A stretch of DNA of 64,000 nt from JBBRMW01 sp965246845 (GCA_965246845.1 CBDFFR010000012.1:372001-436000), one strand, 5' to 3'. Positions 33,556 to 44,197 are shown, counted from the stretch's first letter. Translations and numbers: made by a program. The notes: a model not told the origin generated them from the letters alone.

Positions 33556-36500
33556 ATGATCGAAGACCCGCGAGAGGAAACCCGCCCCCGGCTCAACCGC
33601 GCGGATGCGCTATGCGGCGTACTGCTCGTGCTGACGCTCATCTTCGGGGCGTACCTGCGCCTTGTCGGGCAAAATTGGGATGACTTCACGCACCTGCACC
33701 CGGATGAACGCTTCATGACGGGCGTTGCCATGAGCATTGGTAATGGGTCGCTGCGCTTCGGCGGGGACGAGGCCACACAATCGGCGGCAATGGCAAAGTG
33801 CCTTGAGCGCTACCCGAAGACAAACGGCGTGGGCGGCTACTTCGACGCGGAATGTTCGGACCTGTACCCGCCGAATACGGGCAACGGGCAGTATGTTTAC
33901 GGGGAACTGCCGCTGTTCGTGGTGCGCCTCACCGCCGAAGTGTGGAACGCGGTACGCTACGATCCGCTCAACCCGCGTTTGTGGCTCGGCTACGAGGGTA
34001 TCCATTTCGTCGGGCGCACCGTCTCCGCAGTAGCCGATTTATTTACGATTTTGTTCATCTTTTTGGCGACGCGGCGGCTCTTCGGCAAGTGGACCGGACT
34101 GCTCGCGGCGTTCCTCTATTGCTGCTCGGTGCTGCCAATCCAGCTTTCGCACTTCTGGACGGTAGACGCTTTCTCCAACCTGCCCCTCGCCATTGGGTTC
34201 TATTTCGCGGCGCGCGTGATGCATCGGGCGCGCTGGGTTGATTTTTTCGCTTTTGGTGTCGCGTTTGCCTGTGCGCTGTCGAGCCGGATCAACACACTGC
34301 CCTTTATCGGGATTGTCATCCTCGCGGGCATCGTTTATGGATTGCCCGCGCTCGATATTCGCCTTCCGTGGGGTGAACGAATGCGGATCATGGAGCGCGT
34401 GGCGGGCGGGATTTTCATTACCCTGCTGGTCACGATTGTGTTTTTCCGGCTGACTTCACCGCACGCCTTCACCGGACCCAACATCTGGGATATTAAACCC
34501 TCCGCCAATTTCTTCGGGCAATATGCGACCGCGCAGGAGCAAACCTCCGGCAGGTGGGACGCGCCGCCGAACTATCAATGGGTGAACCGCACGCCGTACC
34601 TCTTCGCGCTGCGCAATATCATCTTGTGGGGACTCGGCACGCCGCTTGGACTCGTCGCGTGGGCGGGCTTCTTCTTCGCGCTCATCGTGATCGTACGGGC
34701 GCGGCGCGACTGGACGCGCGTTGCGATGCCCGCTGCGTGGGTGCTGGTCTATTTCGCGCTGCTCGGCAAGAACTGGGTCGCGACGATGCGCTATTACATG
34801 CCGATGTACCCCGCCTTCGCGATGCTCGCGGCGTGGCTGCTCGTGACGCAGGTGCGCGCTGCTGTCCGCTATCTGCGTGAGCGTCCGACCGTGACGCGGC
34901 GGCTGGCCCAGGTCGGGGCGGTCGCGGCACTGGTCTTCGTGACCGGGTTTACGGCGCTGTGGGGTTTCGGTTTCACGCGCATCTATACGCGGCTGCTCAC
35001 GCGCGGCGAAGCCTCACAATGGGTGCTGCGCAACCTGCCGAGCGCCATTTCCGCCACGATCACGATGGATGATGGCCGTACCCGGCTGATGAACTTCCCC
35101 TACGGCGGGAATGCGACCAGCAATGCGGCGTCGCCTCTGGTACTTCAACAGCGCGCGTCCGTCTCCGGCACGATCAGCCAGATCACGCTCCCGCACGCAC
35201 TCGATACGACGGGTAGCACCGGGGACCTGACCACGCTGCGCCTGCGCCTCATTCAAGCGGAAGGTAGCGTCGCGCTTGGCGAGGGTGATGTCGTGGCCGA
35301 CTTCACCGCGAAAAACACCTCGAAATATGGCGAGCGCCAGACCATCACGCTTGACCCGCCGATCAGGGTCAACGCGGGCGAGAGCTATTCCGTGCAGGCG
35401 ATCTCCAGCGGCAACCCAGTCGCGCTGACCGGGACCGTAATCGCCACCGAAGGCGATTGGGACGACGATATTCCATATAAGGTTTGCCAGATTCCGGGCG
35501 CGATGGACCTCACGCGCGATACGCCGTCGGGCTTGTCATCGCAGATCTGTCAGGGGACCGACTCTTGGAGCGAGGGCTTCTACAAGAGCTTCCGGCTGTT
35601 CCTTGTCGCGGATGACACGCCGGAGAAGCGCCAGAAGCTGTACGATGGCCTGAACGAAGCCGATTACATCACAATCAGCAGCAACCGCTTCTACGATACA
35701 CTACCGCGTGATCCGTCGCGCTTCCCGATGACGACCGCCTTTTACCGCGAACTCTTCGGGCAACGGCTCGGCTTCGGCGTCGATCAGATTTTCACCAGCT
35801 ATATCACGCTGCCCGGCGGCTTGCAGGTTCCTGATCAGGTGTTGCCAACCGACAACCTCCCGGTATGGATAAACGAATGGGAGTCCGAAGAGGCGTTCAC
35901 GGTGTATGACCACCCCGCCGTGTTCGTCCTCAAGAAGCAGGCGGGCTATACCGATACGGCGCTCAAGGAAGTCCTCTTCGGGACGAACATCAACGATCAA
36001 TCGGCGGCGCGCGTCGGGGATTTCAAGGGCGATACGACGCTCGTAGGGCGCATCAACTGGCCGAGCATCGACGCCAGCAAAGCGCCGACCGCGTTCATGC
36101 TCACGCCGCAAATGCTCGCGATCCAGCAGAGCGGCGGCACATGGGCGCAGCTATTTCCGCCCGATTCGCTCCTGAACACCTCGCCCATCGCGGCGGTCCT
36201 CGCGTTCTATTTCACGCTGCTCGTCGTCGGGTGGGCGACTTGGCCGCTGCTCGCCTCGCTGCTGCCCGCGCTGCCCGATAAAGCGTACCCGGTCGCAAAA
36301 TTCGCGGGGCTGATCATCGTCTCATGGATCGTGTGGCTGGGCGGGACGCTGCGCTTCCTGACGTGGAGCGCGCCCGGTATCCTGCTCACGTTGATCGCGT
36401 TGAGCGTCGTCAGTGTCGCGCTGGGGTTGCGCAACCGGGCGGCGCTCGGTGAATTCATCCGCACGCGCTTCCGCTATATCCTCGCCGTCGAAGGGATCAC

Positions 36501-38958
36501 GCTCGCGCTGTTCCTCGCGTTTCTGCTCGTGCGGCTGGGCAACCCGGATTTGTGGGCGCAAGCGCTCGGCGGCGAGAAGCCAATGGATTTCTCGTACTGG
36601 AACGCCGTTTTACGCTCGACCGTGTTCCCGCCGTTCGACCCCTGGTATAGCGGCGGCTACCTGAATTACTACTACTTCGGCTATGTGATCGTCGGCACGC
36701 CCGTCAAGCTGCTCGGCATTGCGCCGCAGGTCGCCTATAACCTTGTGCTGCCGATGCTCTTTGCGGTGACGGGGATGGGCGCGTTCTCGGTCGCGTACAA
36801 TGTCGTCGCCGCGCGCCGTCAGTATACGCGCGAGGAAGGCGACAACCACCCCGACGCCGCCCCGGATGAACGGCGGCGCTGGGCGCTGCGGCTACCGGGC
36901 GCGAACCCGATGGTCGCGGGCTTCGCCGCGATGATGCTATGTGTCGTCCTCGGCAATCTGGATACGCCGCGCGTGATGATCAACGGCATCGCGCAGGCGG
37001 GTGGCTATCGCGCGGCCTCTGCCGACCCGTACATGCTCCTGCTCGATGATTTCATGACGAAGAATGGCCGCGCGCCGACGCCCGATGAAAACCAGCGCCT
37101 GTTGCAGCAGGCGGATAGCGGTAATCTGGCGGGAATCAGCACCAATACCAATGATTTCGGTCGGTTGGCAAATGGACTCGGCAACGGCATTTCCAGCGTA
37201 ATCAGCCTCGGCTACATCCCGATTGGACCGGACCGCTGGTTCTGGGGACCGAGCCGTGTCCTCGGCGAACTCCCCAACGCGAGTTCTGAGATCACCGAAT
37301 TTCCGAACTTCACGTTCATCTATGGCGACCTGCACGCGCACATGATCGCGATGCCGATCCAGCTTCTTGCGCTGCTTTGGCTGCTCGCGGAAATCCTCGC
37401 GGCGGGGCAGGTCCGCAGGCCGCGCTATGCAGCTATCGGGTCGATCCTGTTCGGCGGGCTGCTGGTCGGTATCCTGTTCCCGACGAATACATGGGACTGG
37501 ATTACGTACATGGCTCTGGCCGTCGTCGGGCTGACCTTCGCGGCGTGGCTGCGCGCGCGCCGGAGTGCTGCCGTGCCGAACGGCGCGAAGCCGCTCTACC
37601 CGGAATTCACCGTTGGCGGTCTACTCCGTCAGCCGCTTTTGCGCTGGGTCTTCGAGTTCATGCGGCGTTCGGTACTGGTCGGCTGGGTGGCGACGCTGCT
37701 GCTATTCTATGCCGCGCAGCAATTGGCGAGTGAGCCGTTCCGCGCCTTCTTCGCGACGGGGTTCAGCCAGATTGCGGTCTTCACGGGCAACAAATCGCCA
37801 ATCTGGGCGTTCCTCGATATACACGGCCTGTTCCTGTTCCTGCTGTTCTCGCTGCTGGTCTGGCAGACCGCGCGGCTGCTGCGTCGGGTCTACGTCATGG
37901 ACCTCTTGCGCAACCGCGCGGCGGTCCTCGCGCTGCTGGCCGTGATCTTCGTGACGGCGATCCTCACGCTCGCCTTCTCCGCGCTGCATTTCAGCAAGCC
38001 GCTCTTCATCTTCGATCCACCATACCCCGCCGCGCTGATCATCCTGCCGATGATGGCATGGGCGGCGGTCCTCTTCTTCATCCCGTCGCAAAGCCGCGAA
38101 ATGCGCGTCGTACTGGCCGTGACGATCCTCGCGCTGGCGCTCACGATGGCCGCCGAGATGGTCACGCTCGCCAACGACACAGGGCGGCAGAACACGATCT
38201 TCAAGCTGTATATGCAGGTCTGGCTGCTCTTCGCCTGCGCGGGTGGCGTCACAGTGGCGTGGCTGTTGCGCGCTTCCGAACGCTGGGGTGGTACGCTGCG
38301 TTCGGCATGGCTCGGCTTCCTGACACTACTCGTCGTCGCGGCGGCGCTGTTCCCGATCATGGCGACGCAGGGCAAGATCGCGATGCGGATGGCGACGAAC
38401 GCGCCACACACGCTGGATGGCCTCGCCTATATGGATTACGCCGTGTACCAGCACGGCGATACACCGCTCCCGCTCAAGGACGATTACGCGATCATCCGCT
38501 GGTTGCAACGCAACGTAACGGGTTCGCCCGTGATCCTCGAAGCGCAAACCAGCGAATATCTACTTGGAACGCGAATTTCGGTCGCGACCGGGCTGCCGAC
38601 GGTGCTGGGCTGGCGCTATCACCAGAGCCAGCAGCGCTCGCTCGAACCGATGGGCAACCTGATCTGGAACCGCCTGAGCAATGTCGCGGGCATGTACAAT
38701 ACGCCGCTGATCAACACCGCCGAGGCAATGCTGCGCTTCTACAACGTCGAGTACATCATCGTCGGCGGTCTGGAGCGAACCCTTTACGATAAGGAAGGTC
38801 TGCAAAAGTTCGTGATTATGGCGAACCTGGGCGACCTCGAAGTGGTGTACAAGCAGCCGAATGGCGACACGATTTACCATGTGAAGCCGCAGGCAAAAGC
38901 CTTCCGCTTCGACCTGCAAGCGATGACGACCGATACTAGCGAGACCCTCAGCCAATGA
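33556..38958 (+). CDS. Giant GT39-like / DUF2298 (Chlor_Arch_YYY) membrane protein
   Basis: An 1800-residue polytopic membrane protein with two modules. Residues 1 to about 860 look like a GT-C (family 39-type) glycosyltransferase: the first helix is followed by the acidic motif HPDERF (Asp50-Glu51), then many helices including the HFWTVDAFSNLPLAIG segment and a soluble region around 480-830. Residues from about 870 form a DUF2298 domain: WYSGGYLNYYYFGYVIVG (YYY near residue 1038), the loop motif GDLHAHM near 1258, and NTWDW. GT-C enzymes use polyprenyl-linked sugars, and DUF2298 proteins accompany them in Chloroflexi and archaea; the chemistry here is inferred. AAAGGA lies 9 bases upstream of the ATG. 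The stop overlaps the next ATG (ATGA). Confidence 0.85.
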   Translation: MIEDPREETRPRLNRADALCGVLLVLTLIFGAYLRLVGQNWDDFTHLHPDERFMTGVAMSIGNGSLRFGGDEATQSAAMAKCLERYPKTNGVGGYFDAECSDLYPPNTGNGQYVYGELPLFVVRLTAEVWNAVRYDPLNPRLWLGYEGIHFVGRTVSAVADLFTILFIFLATRRLFGKWTGLLAAFLYCCSVLPIQLSHFWTVDAFSNLPLAIGFYFAARVMHRARWVDFFAFGVAFACALSSRINTLPFIGIVILAGIVYGLPALDIRLPWGERMRIMERVAGGIFITLLVTIVFFRLTSPHAFTGPNIWDIKPSANFFGQYATAQEQTSGRWDAPPNYQWVNRTPYLFALRNIILWGLGTPLGLVAWAGFFFALIVIVRARRDWTRVAMPAAWVLVYFALLGKNWVATMRYYMPMYPAFAMLAAWLLVTQVRAAVRYLRERPTVTRRLAQVGAVAALVFVTGFTALWGFGFTRIYTRLLTRGEASQWVLRNLPSAISATITMDDGRTRLMNFPYGGNATSNAASPLVLQQRASVSGTISQITLPHALDTTGSTGDLTTLRLRLIQAEGSVALGEGDVVADFTAKNTSKYGERQTITLDPPIRVNAGESYSVQAISSGNPVALTGTVIATEGDWDDDIPYKVCQIPGAMDLTRDTPSGLSSQICQGTDSWSEGFYKSFRLFLVADDTPEKRQKLYDGLNEADYITISSNRFYDTLPRDPSRFPMTTAFYRELFGQRLGFGVDQIFTSYITLPGGLQVPDQVLPTDNLPVWINEWESEEAFTVYDHPAVFVLKKQAGYTDTALKEVLFGTNINDQSAARVGDFKGDTTLVGRINWPSIDASKAPTAFMLTPQMLAIQQSGGTWAQLFPPDSLLNTSPIAAVLAFYFTLLVVGWATWPLLASLLPALPDKAYPVAKFAGLIIVSWIVWLGGTLRFLTWSAPGILLTLIALSVVSVALGLRNRAALGEFIRTRFRYILAVEGITLALFLAFLLVRLGNPDLWAQALGGEKPMDFSYWNAVLRSTVFPPFDPWYSGGYLNYYYFGYVIVGTPVKLLGIAPQVAYNLVLPMLFAVTGMGAFSVAYNVVAARRQYTREEGDNHPDAAPDERRRWALRLPGANPMVAGFAAMMLCVVLGNLDTPRVMINGIAQAGGYRAASADPYMLLLDDFMTKNGRAPTPDENQRLLQQADSGNLAGISTNTNDFGRLANGLGNGISSVISLGYIPIGPDRWFWGPSRVLGELPNASSEITEFPNFTFIYGDLHAHMIAMPIQLLALLWLLAEILAAGQVRRPRYAAIGSILFGGLLVGILFPTNTWDWITYMALAVVGLTFAAWLRARRSAAVPNGAKPLYPEFTVGGLLRQPLLRWVFEFMRRSVLVGWVATLLLFYAAQQLASEPFRAFFATGFSQIAVFTGNKSPIWAFLDIHGLFLFLLFSLLVWQTARLLRRVYVMDLLRNRAAVLALLAVIFVTAILTLAFSALHFSKPLFIFDPPYPAALIILPMMAWAAVLFFIPSQSREMRVVLAVTILALALTMAAEMVTLANDTGRQNTIFKLYMQVWLLFACAGGVTVAWLLRASERWGGTLRSAWLGFLTLLVVAAALFPIMATQGKIAMRMATNAPHTLDGLAYMDYAVYQHGDTPLPLKDDYAIIRWLQRNVTGSPVILEAQTSEYLLGTRISVATGLPTVLGWRYHQSQQRSLEPMGNLIWNRLSNVAGMYNTPLINTAEAMLRFYNVEYIIVGGLERTLYDKEGLQKFVIMANLGDLEVVYKQPNGDTIYHVKPQAKAFRFDLQAMTTDTSETLSQ

Positions 38959-41498
38959 TCCTAACCCTGAATTCGTTCATCGACTGGCTTGCACGCGAGG
39001 GCGGCGCGCTGCTGACGTGGTGGCTGGTCTCGCTCGGCGCGACGGTCGCGATCTTCCCGCTGTTGTTCCGGCTGATGCGCGGGCTGCCCTCGCGCGGGTA
39101 CATGCTGGCGCGGGCGGCGGGCATCCTCGTGATCAGCTATCTATACTGGGCGCTGAATATTTTCGGGGCGCTGCGCAACACGCCGGGCAATATCCTGTTC
39201 GTTGCGATCCTCGTCTTCGCCGTCGGGCTGGTCAGTTACCTGACATGGAAGGACCGCGAGCCGCTCTTGCCCTGGCTGCGCGACCACGCGCGGATGATCC
39301 TCACGGCGGAACTCGTTTTCATCGTGTGCTTTTTCGCATGGGCGGCGGTCCGCGCGATGAACCCGGAGACGGGCAGCACCGAGAAGCCGATGGAAATGGC
39401 GTTTTTCACGGCGTCGCGGGCGAGCGGACAGTTCCCGCCGAATGATCCCTGGTTGAGTGGCTACGCGATCAGCTATTACCACTTTGGCTATATTATGCTC
39501 GGCATGTTCGCCAACCTGACAAACGTGAGCAGCGGTTTCGCGTTCGGCGCGGCGTCGGCGCTGCTCTTCGCATTGGCAGGCGTCGGCGGCTATGGGATCG
39601 GCTTCGATCTGGTCGCTGCGCAGACGAAGCGCGTCAAAGCGCTCGCGCCGCATCTGGTTGGACTGCTCACGCTAGTGATGCTGCTGTTGATGGGCAATCT
39701 CGGCACGGTCGCGATTGAAATTCCGTACCAGACGCGCGCCCTGCCCGAAAGTTATTTCAACTTTATGGATGTCAAGGACCGCGAAACACTGACACCGGGC
39801 GGCGATGCCCCGACTGGACAGTTCCCGACAAACGGCTGGTGGTGGTTCAACATCACGCGCATTATCAAGGATCGCAACCTCGACGGCGGGCGGCAGGAAA
39901 TCATCTCCGAATTCCCAGCATTCAGTTTCGTCCTCTCCGATATTCACCCGCATGTGCTTTCGCTGCCATTCGTGCTGCTCGCGGTCGGGTTGGCGCTCAA
40001 TCTCGTGTTGATGGGGCGCGGCTTGAAACCGTGGGAATTCCTGTTTTATGCAATCTGTTTTGGCGGGTTGATCTTCCTGAATACGTGGGACGCGCTGCTC
40101 TTCGGCGTGTTGATCGGCGCGGAAGCATTGCGGCGGCTGCTCAAAAATGGGACGGGGCGCTTCACGGGCGACGACTGGCTGCGCATGGCGGGCTTCGCGC
40201 TCGCAATTAGCGGGACGGCGCTCGCGCTCTATCTGCCGTTCTTCGTCGGTTTCCGCTCGCAGGCGGGCGGAGTCGCGCCCGCGCTGATTTTCACGACGCG
40301 CATCACGCAGTTTTTGCTACAAGTCGGTACGTTTGTGTTCATCCTGCTCTTCTGGCTGGAAGCCGAACGGCGGCGCGCAGGCCGGACTTTCAATTTTCGG
40401 TTCGCGCTGCAAAGCGTGGCCGCCGTGATCGGCGTTGCGCTGGTCGTGCTGCTTGGCCTCTCGATTTTGTTCTGGCTTAATGCGGATGTGCGCGCCGAAG
40501 TCTACCAGATGGTCGGGCAATCGGGTGGGATCGCCTCTGCGCTGCTCTCGGTGATCGCGCGGCGCATCGAAGGGCTGCCCGTATTGATCCTGCTCGCGGC
40601 GATGATCGTTTACGTGGTCGCACGCCTCTTCGCGAAACCGCAAGCGGAACCCGAAACGCGCGCGGCGATCACGTATAGCCCTGTGACGGGCTTCGTCCTG
40701 CTGCTGACGGGCGCGGGCGCGGTCTTGCTGCTCATACCGGAATTCGGCTATATCCGCGATGTGTTCAATTCGCGGCTCAACATGATCTTCAAGCTGTATT
40801 ATCAGGGCTGGATTTTGTGGAGCGTTGCGGCGGGCTTCGCGGTGTGGTCTGTGCTGCGGCAGGCGAGCGAAATCCGGCTCGGCTCCGCGATGCGGACGAT
40901 TTTCGCAGTGGGAACGTTGGTGCTTGTACTGGCCGGGTTGTATTTTACACCGAATGCTGTCTATTCACGTTGGAACGACTATGCTGGCGCTTCTATGCGT
41001 GCGGTAAATGGTGGAATGAGCCTGGACGGAACTGCTGCGCTAGTTGGTTCGGCAGATGATCGACAGGCAATCAGGTGCTTGCGGGCGCTGGTTCCCGATG
41101 ATACGAAAGTAGTTGCGGAAGCTATGATAGAGCCATCGGCATACCATTCGGAATGGGGGCGGGTGAGCGCAGCGAGCGGCATTCCGACGATACTCGGCTG
41201 GCCGAACCACGAGCGACAGTGGCGCGGTAGTGGTTACTCCGTGTTAGCGGGGACACGCCTCCAGGATGTTGAGACACTCTACACGACGTCTGATTTGAGC
41301 ATTGTACAAGGGATTCTCAAGCGCTACGGTGTGGATTATGTCTTCGTCGGCAGCACGGAGCGCGCGGCTTATAGCGTGAAAGGTGACCTTGCGAAGTTTG
41401 ACGCATTCCCGGCGGTGTGCCGCGTGGGGGATGCAGTTGTCTATGATGTGACGACGCCGGGCGGCGCGGCGATTACGCCGATCAGAGCAGGGGGTTAG
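38955..41498 (+). CDS. DUF2298 (Chlor_Arch_YYY) membrane protein
   Basis: An 847-residue polytopic membrane protein, a stand-alone relative of the second half of the preceding gene. Shared landmarks occur in the same order: NDPWLSGYAISYYHFGYIMLG (near residue 172), SDIHPHVLSLPF (near 328, matching GDLHAHMIAMP) and NTWDALLFG. The C-terminus holds a soluble part after the last helix, with the IYTT/YVFVGSTERAAY segment similar to YIIVGGLERTLY of its neighbour. It overlaps the upstream gene by 4 bases and is followed after 1 base by the GTG of the next. The final 500 bases are somewhat lower in GC. Confidence 0.85.
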   Translation: MILTLNSFIDWLAREGGALLTWWLVSLGATVAIFPLLFRLMRGLPSRGYMLARAAGILVISYLYWALNIFGALRNTPGNILFVAILVFAVGLVSYLTWKDREPLLPWLRDHARMILTAELVFIVCFFAWAAVRAMNPETGSTEKPMEMAFFTASRASGQFPPNDPWLSGYAISYYHFGYIMLGMFANLTNVSSGFAFGAASALLFALAGVGGYGIGFDLVAAQTKRVKALAPHLVGLLTLVMLLLMGNLGTVAIEIPYQTRALPESYFNFMDVKDRETLTPGGDAPTGQFPTNGWWWFNITRIIKDRNLDGGRQEIISEFPAFSFVLSDIHPHVLSLPFVLLAVGLALNLVLMGRGLKPWEFLFYAICFGGLIFLNTWDALLFGVLIGAEALRRLLKNGTGRFTGDDWLRMAGFALAISGTALALYLPFFVGFRSQAGGVAPALIFTTRITQFLLQVGTFVFILLFWLEAERRRAGRTFNFRFALQSVAAVIGVALVVLLGLSILFWLNADVRAEVYQMVGQSGGIASALLSVIARRIEGLPVLILLAAMIVYVVARLFAKPQAEPETRAAITYSPVTGFVLLLTGAGAVLLLIPEFGYIRDVFNSRLNMIFKLYYQGWILWSVAAGFAVWSVLRQASEIRLGSAMRTIFAVGTLVLVLAGLYFTPNAVYSRWNDYAGASMRAVNGGMSLDGTAALVGSADDRQAIRCLRALVPDDTKVVAEAMIEPSAYHSEWGRVSAASGIPTILGWPNHERQWRGSGYSVLAGTRLQDVETLYTTSDLSIVQGILKRYGVDYVFVGSTERAAYSVKGDLAKFDAFPAVCRVGDAVVYDVTTPGGAAITPIRAGG

Positions 41499-41499
41499 G

Positions 41500-43371
41500 G
41501 TGGCGGATCAAGAATTTGTTCAATCGGCGGAAGTCCCGCTGGACGCGGTGCAGGCTGTTCCGTTTCGGCTGGCCGTTACGGTGGAGCCGCTGCTATATGC
41601 TGCACTGCTGCTGATCGGACTGGTGCTGCGGCTCGCGGAACTCGGAACGATTGTGCTGACGGACCGCGAGGCGCACGAAGCGCTGGCCGTCCTGCGCACG
41701 TTGTCCGAAACGCACCCCGGCAGCGTGCCTATTTCCGCGCAGCCGGTCGTCTTCGCAGCGAATTCGCTGCTGATGACGCTGTTCGGGACGGCGAACGCAA
41801 TCCCGCGCCTCGCCACCGTGTTCGCGGGCTTGGCCTTGATCCTGACGCCCCTGCTCTTCCGGCGCTGGATTGGCAACACGGGCGCGTTCCTCGCCGCTGC
41901 GCTGTTCACGCTCTCGCCCGTGCTGCTGGCCGGATCGCGGAGCATATCGGGCGTGGTCTGGGTGATGCTGTTCGCGCTCGTCGCGGTGTGGTGTGCGGGG
42001 CGTTACGCGGAAACGCGCTGGCGCTGGTATGGCATCATCGGGACGGTATTCGCGGGGCTGCTGCTCATCGGCGCGGAAGGGCAGGGCGTCCTCGTTGCGT
42101 TGATGCTCATCGTCGGACTGCTCTTCGCGCTCTCGACTGCCGACGACCCCGACCGGACATTGCGCGCGAATGTGCGTGCGACGCTCGCGGGTTGGCCCTG
42201 GCTGGCCGGATTGGTCGTTACGGCGCTGACGCTGTTCGCGATTGGTACGGTGTTCTTCCTGAAAACGGAAGGGCTGGCAACTTTCGGTGAGGCGCTTGGG
42301 CAGCTCGTGCGCGGTTTATCGGTGCGTCCGACAAACGCGCCGTTCGCCGTTCCGCTTACAACCGCGTTGATCTATGAGCCTGTCCTGTGGATTTTCGGCG
42401 TGGTCGGCGCGTGGCTGACACTGCGCGACGAGGCGACTTTCTTCCACCGGATGATGATCGGCTGGTTGATTGCGGCGGTGGTGATTGGTGTGGTGTATCC
42501 CGGCGCATTGCCGTCACATGCGCTCTGGTATACCGTCCCGCTCGTCTTCCTGAGCGCGGTCGCGGTCGAACGCCTGTTTAGCCCGGTACGCGATCAGTTT
42601 TTCAGCGTCCCGGCATGGGGACCCTACCTCTACGGCATTGCCGTCGTTGCGACGTTGAGCATTCTCGGTATCCGGCTGCTCACCGTGAGCAAAAGCGTCA
42701 TTACGCAGTTGCCATCCATCGTGCCGCCGAACGATGCCGTGCCGCCGCTGCTCTTCTCCGGCCTGACCGTCGTGCTGATCGTGATCCTGTTCTTTCTGGT
42801 CGGGAGCATCTGGGGATCAAAGGCGGCATGGCGCGGGTTGGGGATCGGGCTGCTTGCCTTCCTCGGCATGTACAGCTTTTCAAGCGGGTGGCGTGCCAGC
42901 GTAACGGGCGTGAGCGACCCGCGCGAGCCGTATAATATCCAGCCCGCCGCGCAAAACCTGAACCTACTCGAACGGGACCTGCGCGAGGTCTCGTTGCGCG
43001 CGACGGGAATGCCCTACGATATGCCGCTGACGGTCGCGTGGGCAGATGACGGCGCGGTGGCGTGGGCAATCCGTAATTTCAACAAAGCGGAGTTCGTTTC
43101 AGCAGTCGGCGCGACATTCAACGGTCCGGCGGTGCTGCTTCCGCGTACAGCAGCCGAACCCAAAGCCGAACAGCCGAAACTTGGCGCGGCGTATGTCGGC
43201 AAGGATTACCCGGTCACGTATCAATTCGACCGAAACTCGATTGCAGCATGGGATGTCCTCGGCTGGGTGTATCAACGCGACACGCGCGCCGCGCCGACCA
43301 GCGGGGAACGGATCGCGCTGTGGGTACGCGCGGATGTGTACGGCGCATCGCCGGGAGAGGCTACACCCTGA
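41500..43371 (+). CDS. TIGR03663-type membrane glycosyltransferase (Agl23-like)
   Basis: A 623-residue multi-pass protein of the GT-C/PMT superfamily, of the group seen beside flippase and DUF2298 genes. The first helix is followed by the DE-type loop LTDREAHEALAVLRTLSE (about 51-68), then about ten helices and a C-terminal soluble domain (from about 440) with NLNLLERDLREVS. It starts with GTG one base after the previous stop. The three consecutive genes probably form one operon building or modifying a surface glycan or glycoprotein. Confidence 0.82.
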   Translation: MADQEFVQSAEVPLDAVQAVPFRLAVTVEPLLYAALLLIGLVLRLAELGTIVLTDREAHEALAVLRTLSETHPGSVPISAQPVVFAANSLLMTLFGTANAIPRLATVFAGLALILTPLLFRRWIGNTGAFLAAALFTLSPVLLAGSRSISGVVWVMLFALVAVWCAGRYAETRWRWYGIIGTVFAGLLLIGAEGQGVLVALMLIVGLLFALSTADDPDRTLRANVRATLAGWPWLAGLVVTALTLFAIGTVFFLKTEGLATFGEALGQLVRGLSVRPTNAPFAVPLTTALIYEPVLWIFGVVGAWLTLRDEATFFHRMMIGWLIAAVVIGVVYPGALPSHALWYTVPLVFLSAVAVERLFSPVRDQFFSVPAWGPYLYGIAVVATLSILGIRLLTVSKSVITQLPSIVPPNDAVPPLLFSGLTVVLIVILFFLVGSIWGSKAAWRGLGIGLLAFLGMYSFSSGWRASVTGVSDPREPYNIQPAAQNLNLLERDLREVSLRATGMPYDMPLTVAWADDGAVAWAIRNFNKAEFVSAVGATFNGPAVLLPRTAAEPKAEQPKLGAAYVGKDYPVTYQFDRNSIAAWDVLGWVYQRDTRAAPTSGERIALWVRADVYGASPGEATP

Positions 43372-43389
43372 TTAGTGAGGAATTTATTG

Positions 43390-44142
43390 ATGCGCCGCAT
43401 GATCGCTCCCGCATTTTTCATAATCTGCACCATCCTTTTGACAACCGCATCAAGGCGGGCAGATGAACCGACTGAAGCGGATTACCTCTCGGCGGCGGTC
43501 TCCCCGGACTTGCTCCCGTTCACTGGAATCGACGTTCCTGCGCGTGAAAATATCGCGATTGTCACCGATGCAAGCGGGCGCAGTCTTGAACTACGGCTGC
43601 TCCCCAACCAACCCTTGCTGCATGGCGGCATTCGCGCAGAAATCTCGATTGATTATCCCTTTCAGGAAGGCGAGACAATCAGCTATCGCTGGCGAATGCG
43701 GCTGGTCTCTCCGTTCCCGCCGGACCCGCAACGGCGCTGGTGGCTGGTCGGGGATTGGCATGACCAGCCCGACCGCAGCCAGTTCGAGACATGGGATAAC
43801 TTCCCATCGAACAGCCCGCCGATTTTGGTCAGTTATGGCAACGTGGACGGAAAAGATATGCTTGGGTTCAATTATGGTCCGAGGCAGGAATTTGTCCGCG
43901 CGCTGCCAATCACGCTGGATCAGTGGATCACCATTGAGGCCGTGATTCACTGGTCGCGTGACTCCAACGGGTCGTTGATGGTGTATATCGATGGTTCCAA
44001 AGAGCCGTACCTGCACGTCACGGGATCGAATATGCTGAATGGATTTCAGCACTACCTGAAACTTGGCCTGTACAGGCATCGTGACATCAATACCGCGAAT
44101 GCAATCCAGATTAACAGCGTGACAATCCACCGTGTCATCTGA
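43390..44142 (+). CDS. Secreted polysaccharide-lyase-like lectin-fold protein
   Basis: A 250-residue exported protein. A signal peptide (MRRMIAPAFFIICTILLTTA) leads to a concanavalin-like beta-sandwich. The pattern RAEISIDYPFQEGETISYRWRM, then WWLVGDWHDQPD, then QWITIEAVIHWS and LKLGLYR matches the heparin lyase I / alginate lyase-type PF14099 family. Whether it cleaves or only binds glycan cannot be told. ATG 43390 was chosen for its signal peptide and the GAGG before it; an in-frame GTG at 43375 is the alternative. It follows the glycosyltransferase cluster closely and may belong to that operon. Confidence 0.72.
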   Translation: MRRMIAPAFFIICTILLTTASRRADEPTEADYLSAAVSPDLLPFTGIDVPARENIAIVTDASGRSLELRLLPNQPLLHGGIRAEISIDYPFQEGETISYRWRMRLVSPFPPDPQRRWWLVGDWHDQPDRSQFETWDNFPSNSPPILVSYGNVDGKDMLGFNYGPRQEFVRALPITLDQWITIEAVIHWSRDSNGSLMVYIDGSKEPYLHVTGSNMLNGFQHYLKLGLYRHRDINTANAIQINSVTIHRVI

Positions 44143-44160
44143 GCGTTTGACGAACGCGGG

Positions 44161-44188
44161 TTGACGCTTTCGCGCTGTCGCGTATGCT
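44161..44188 (+). promoter_or_regulatory. Promoter of the DUF218 gene
   Basis: TTGACG (44161-44166), 16 bases, TATGCT (44183-44188). Initiation is expected near 44195, three bases before the ATG at 44198, so the message would be leaderless or begin translation at ATG 44216. Confidence 0.5.
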
Positions 44189-44197
44189 CATCATCAA

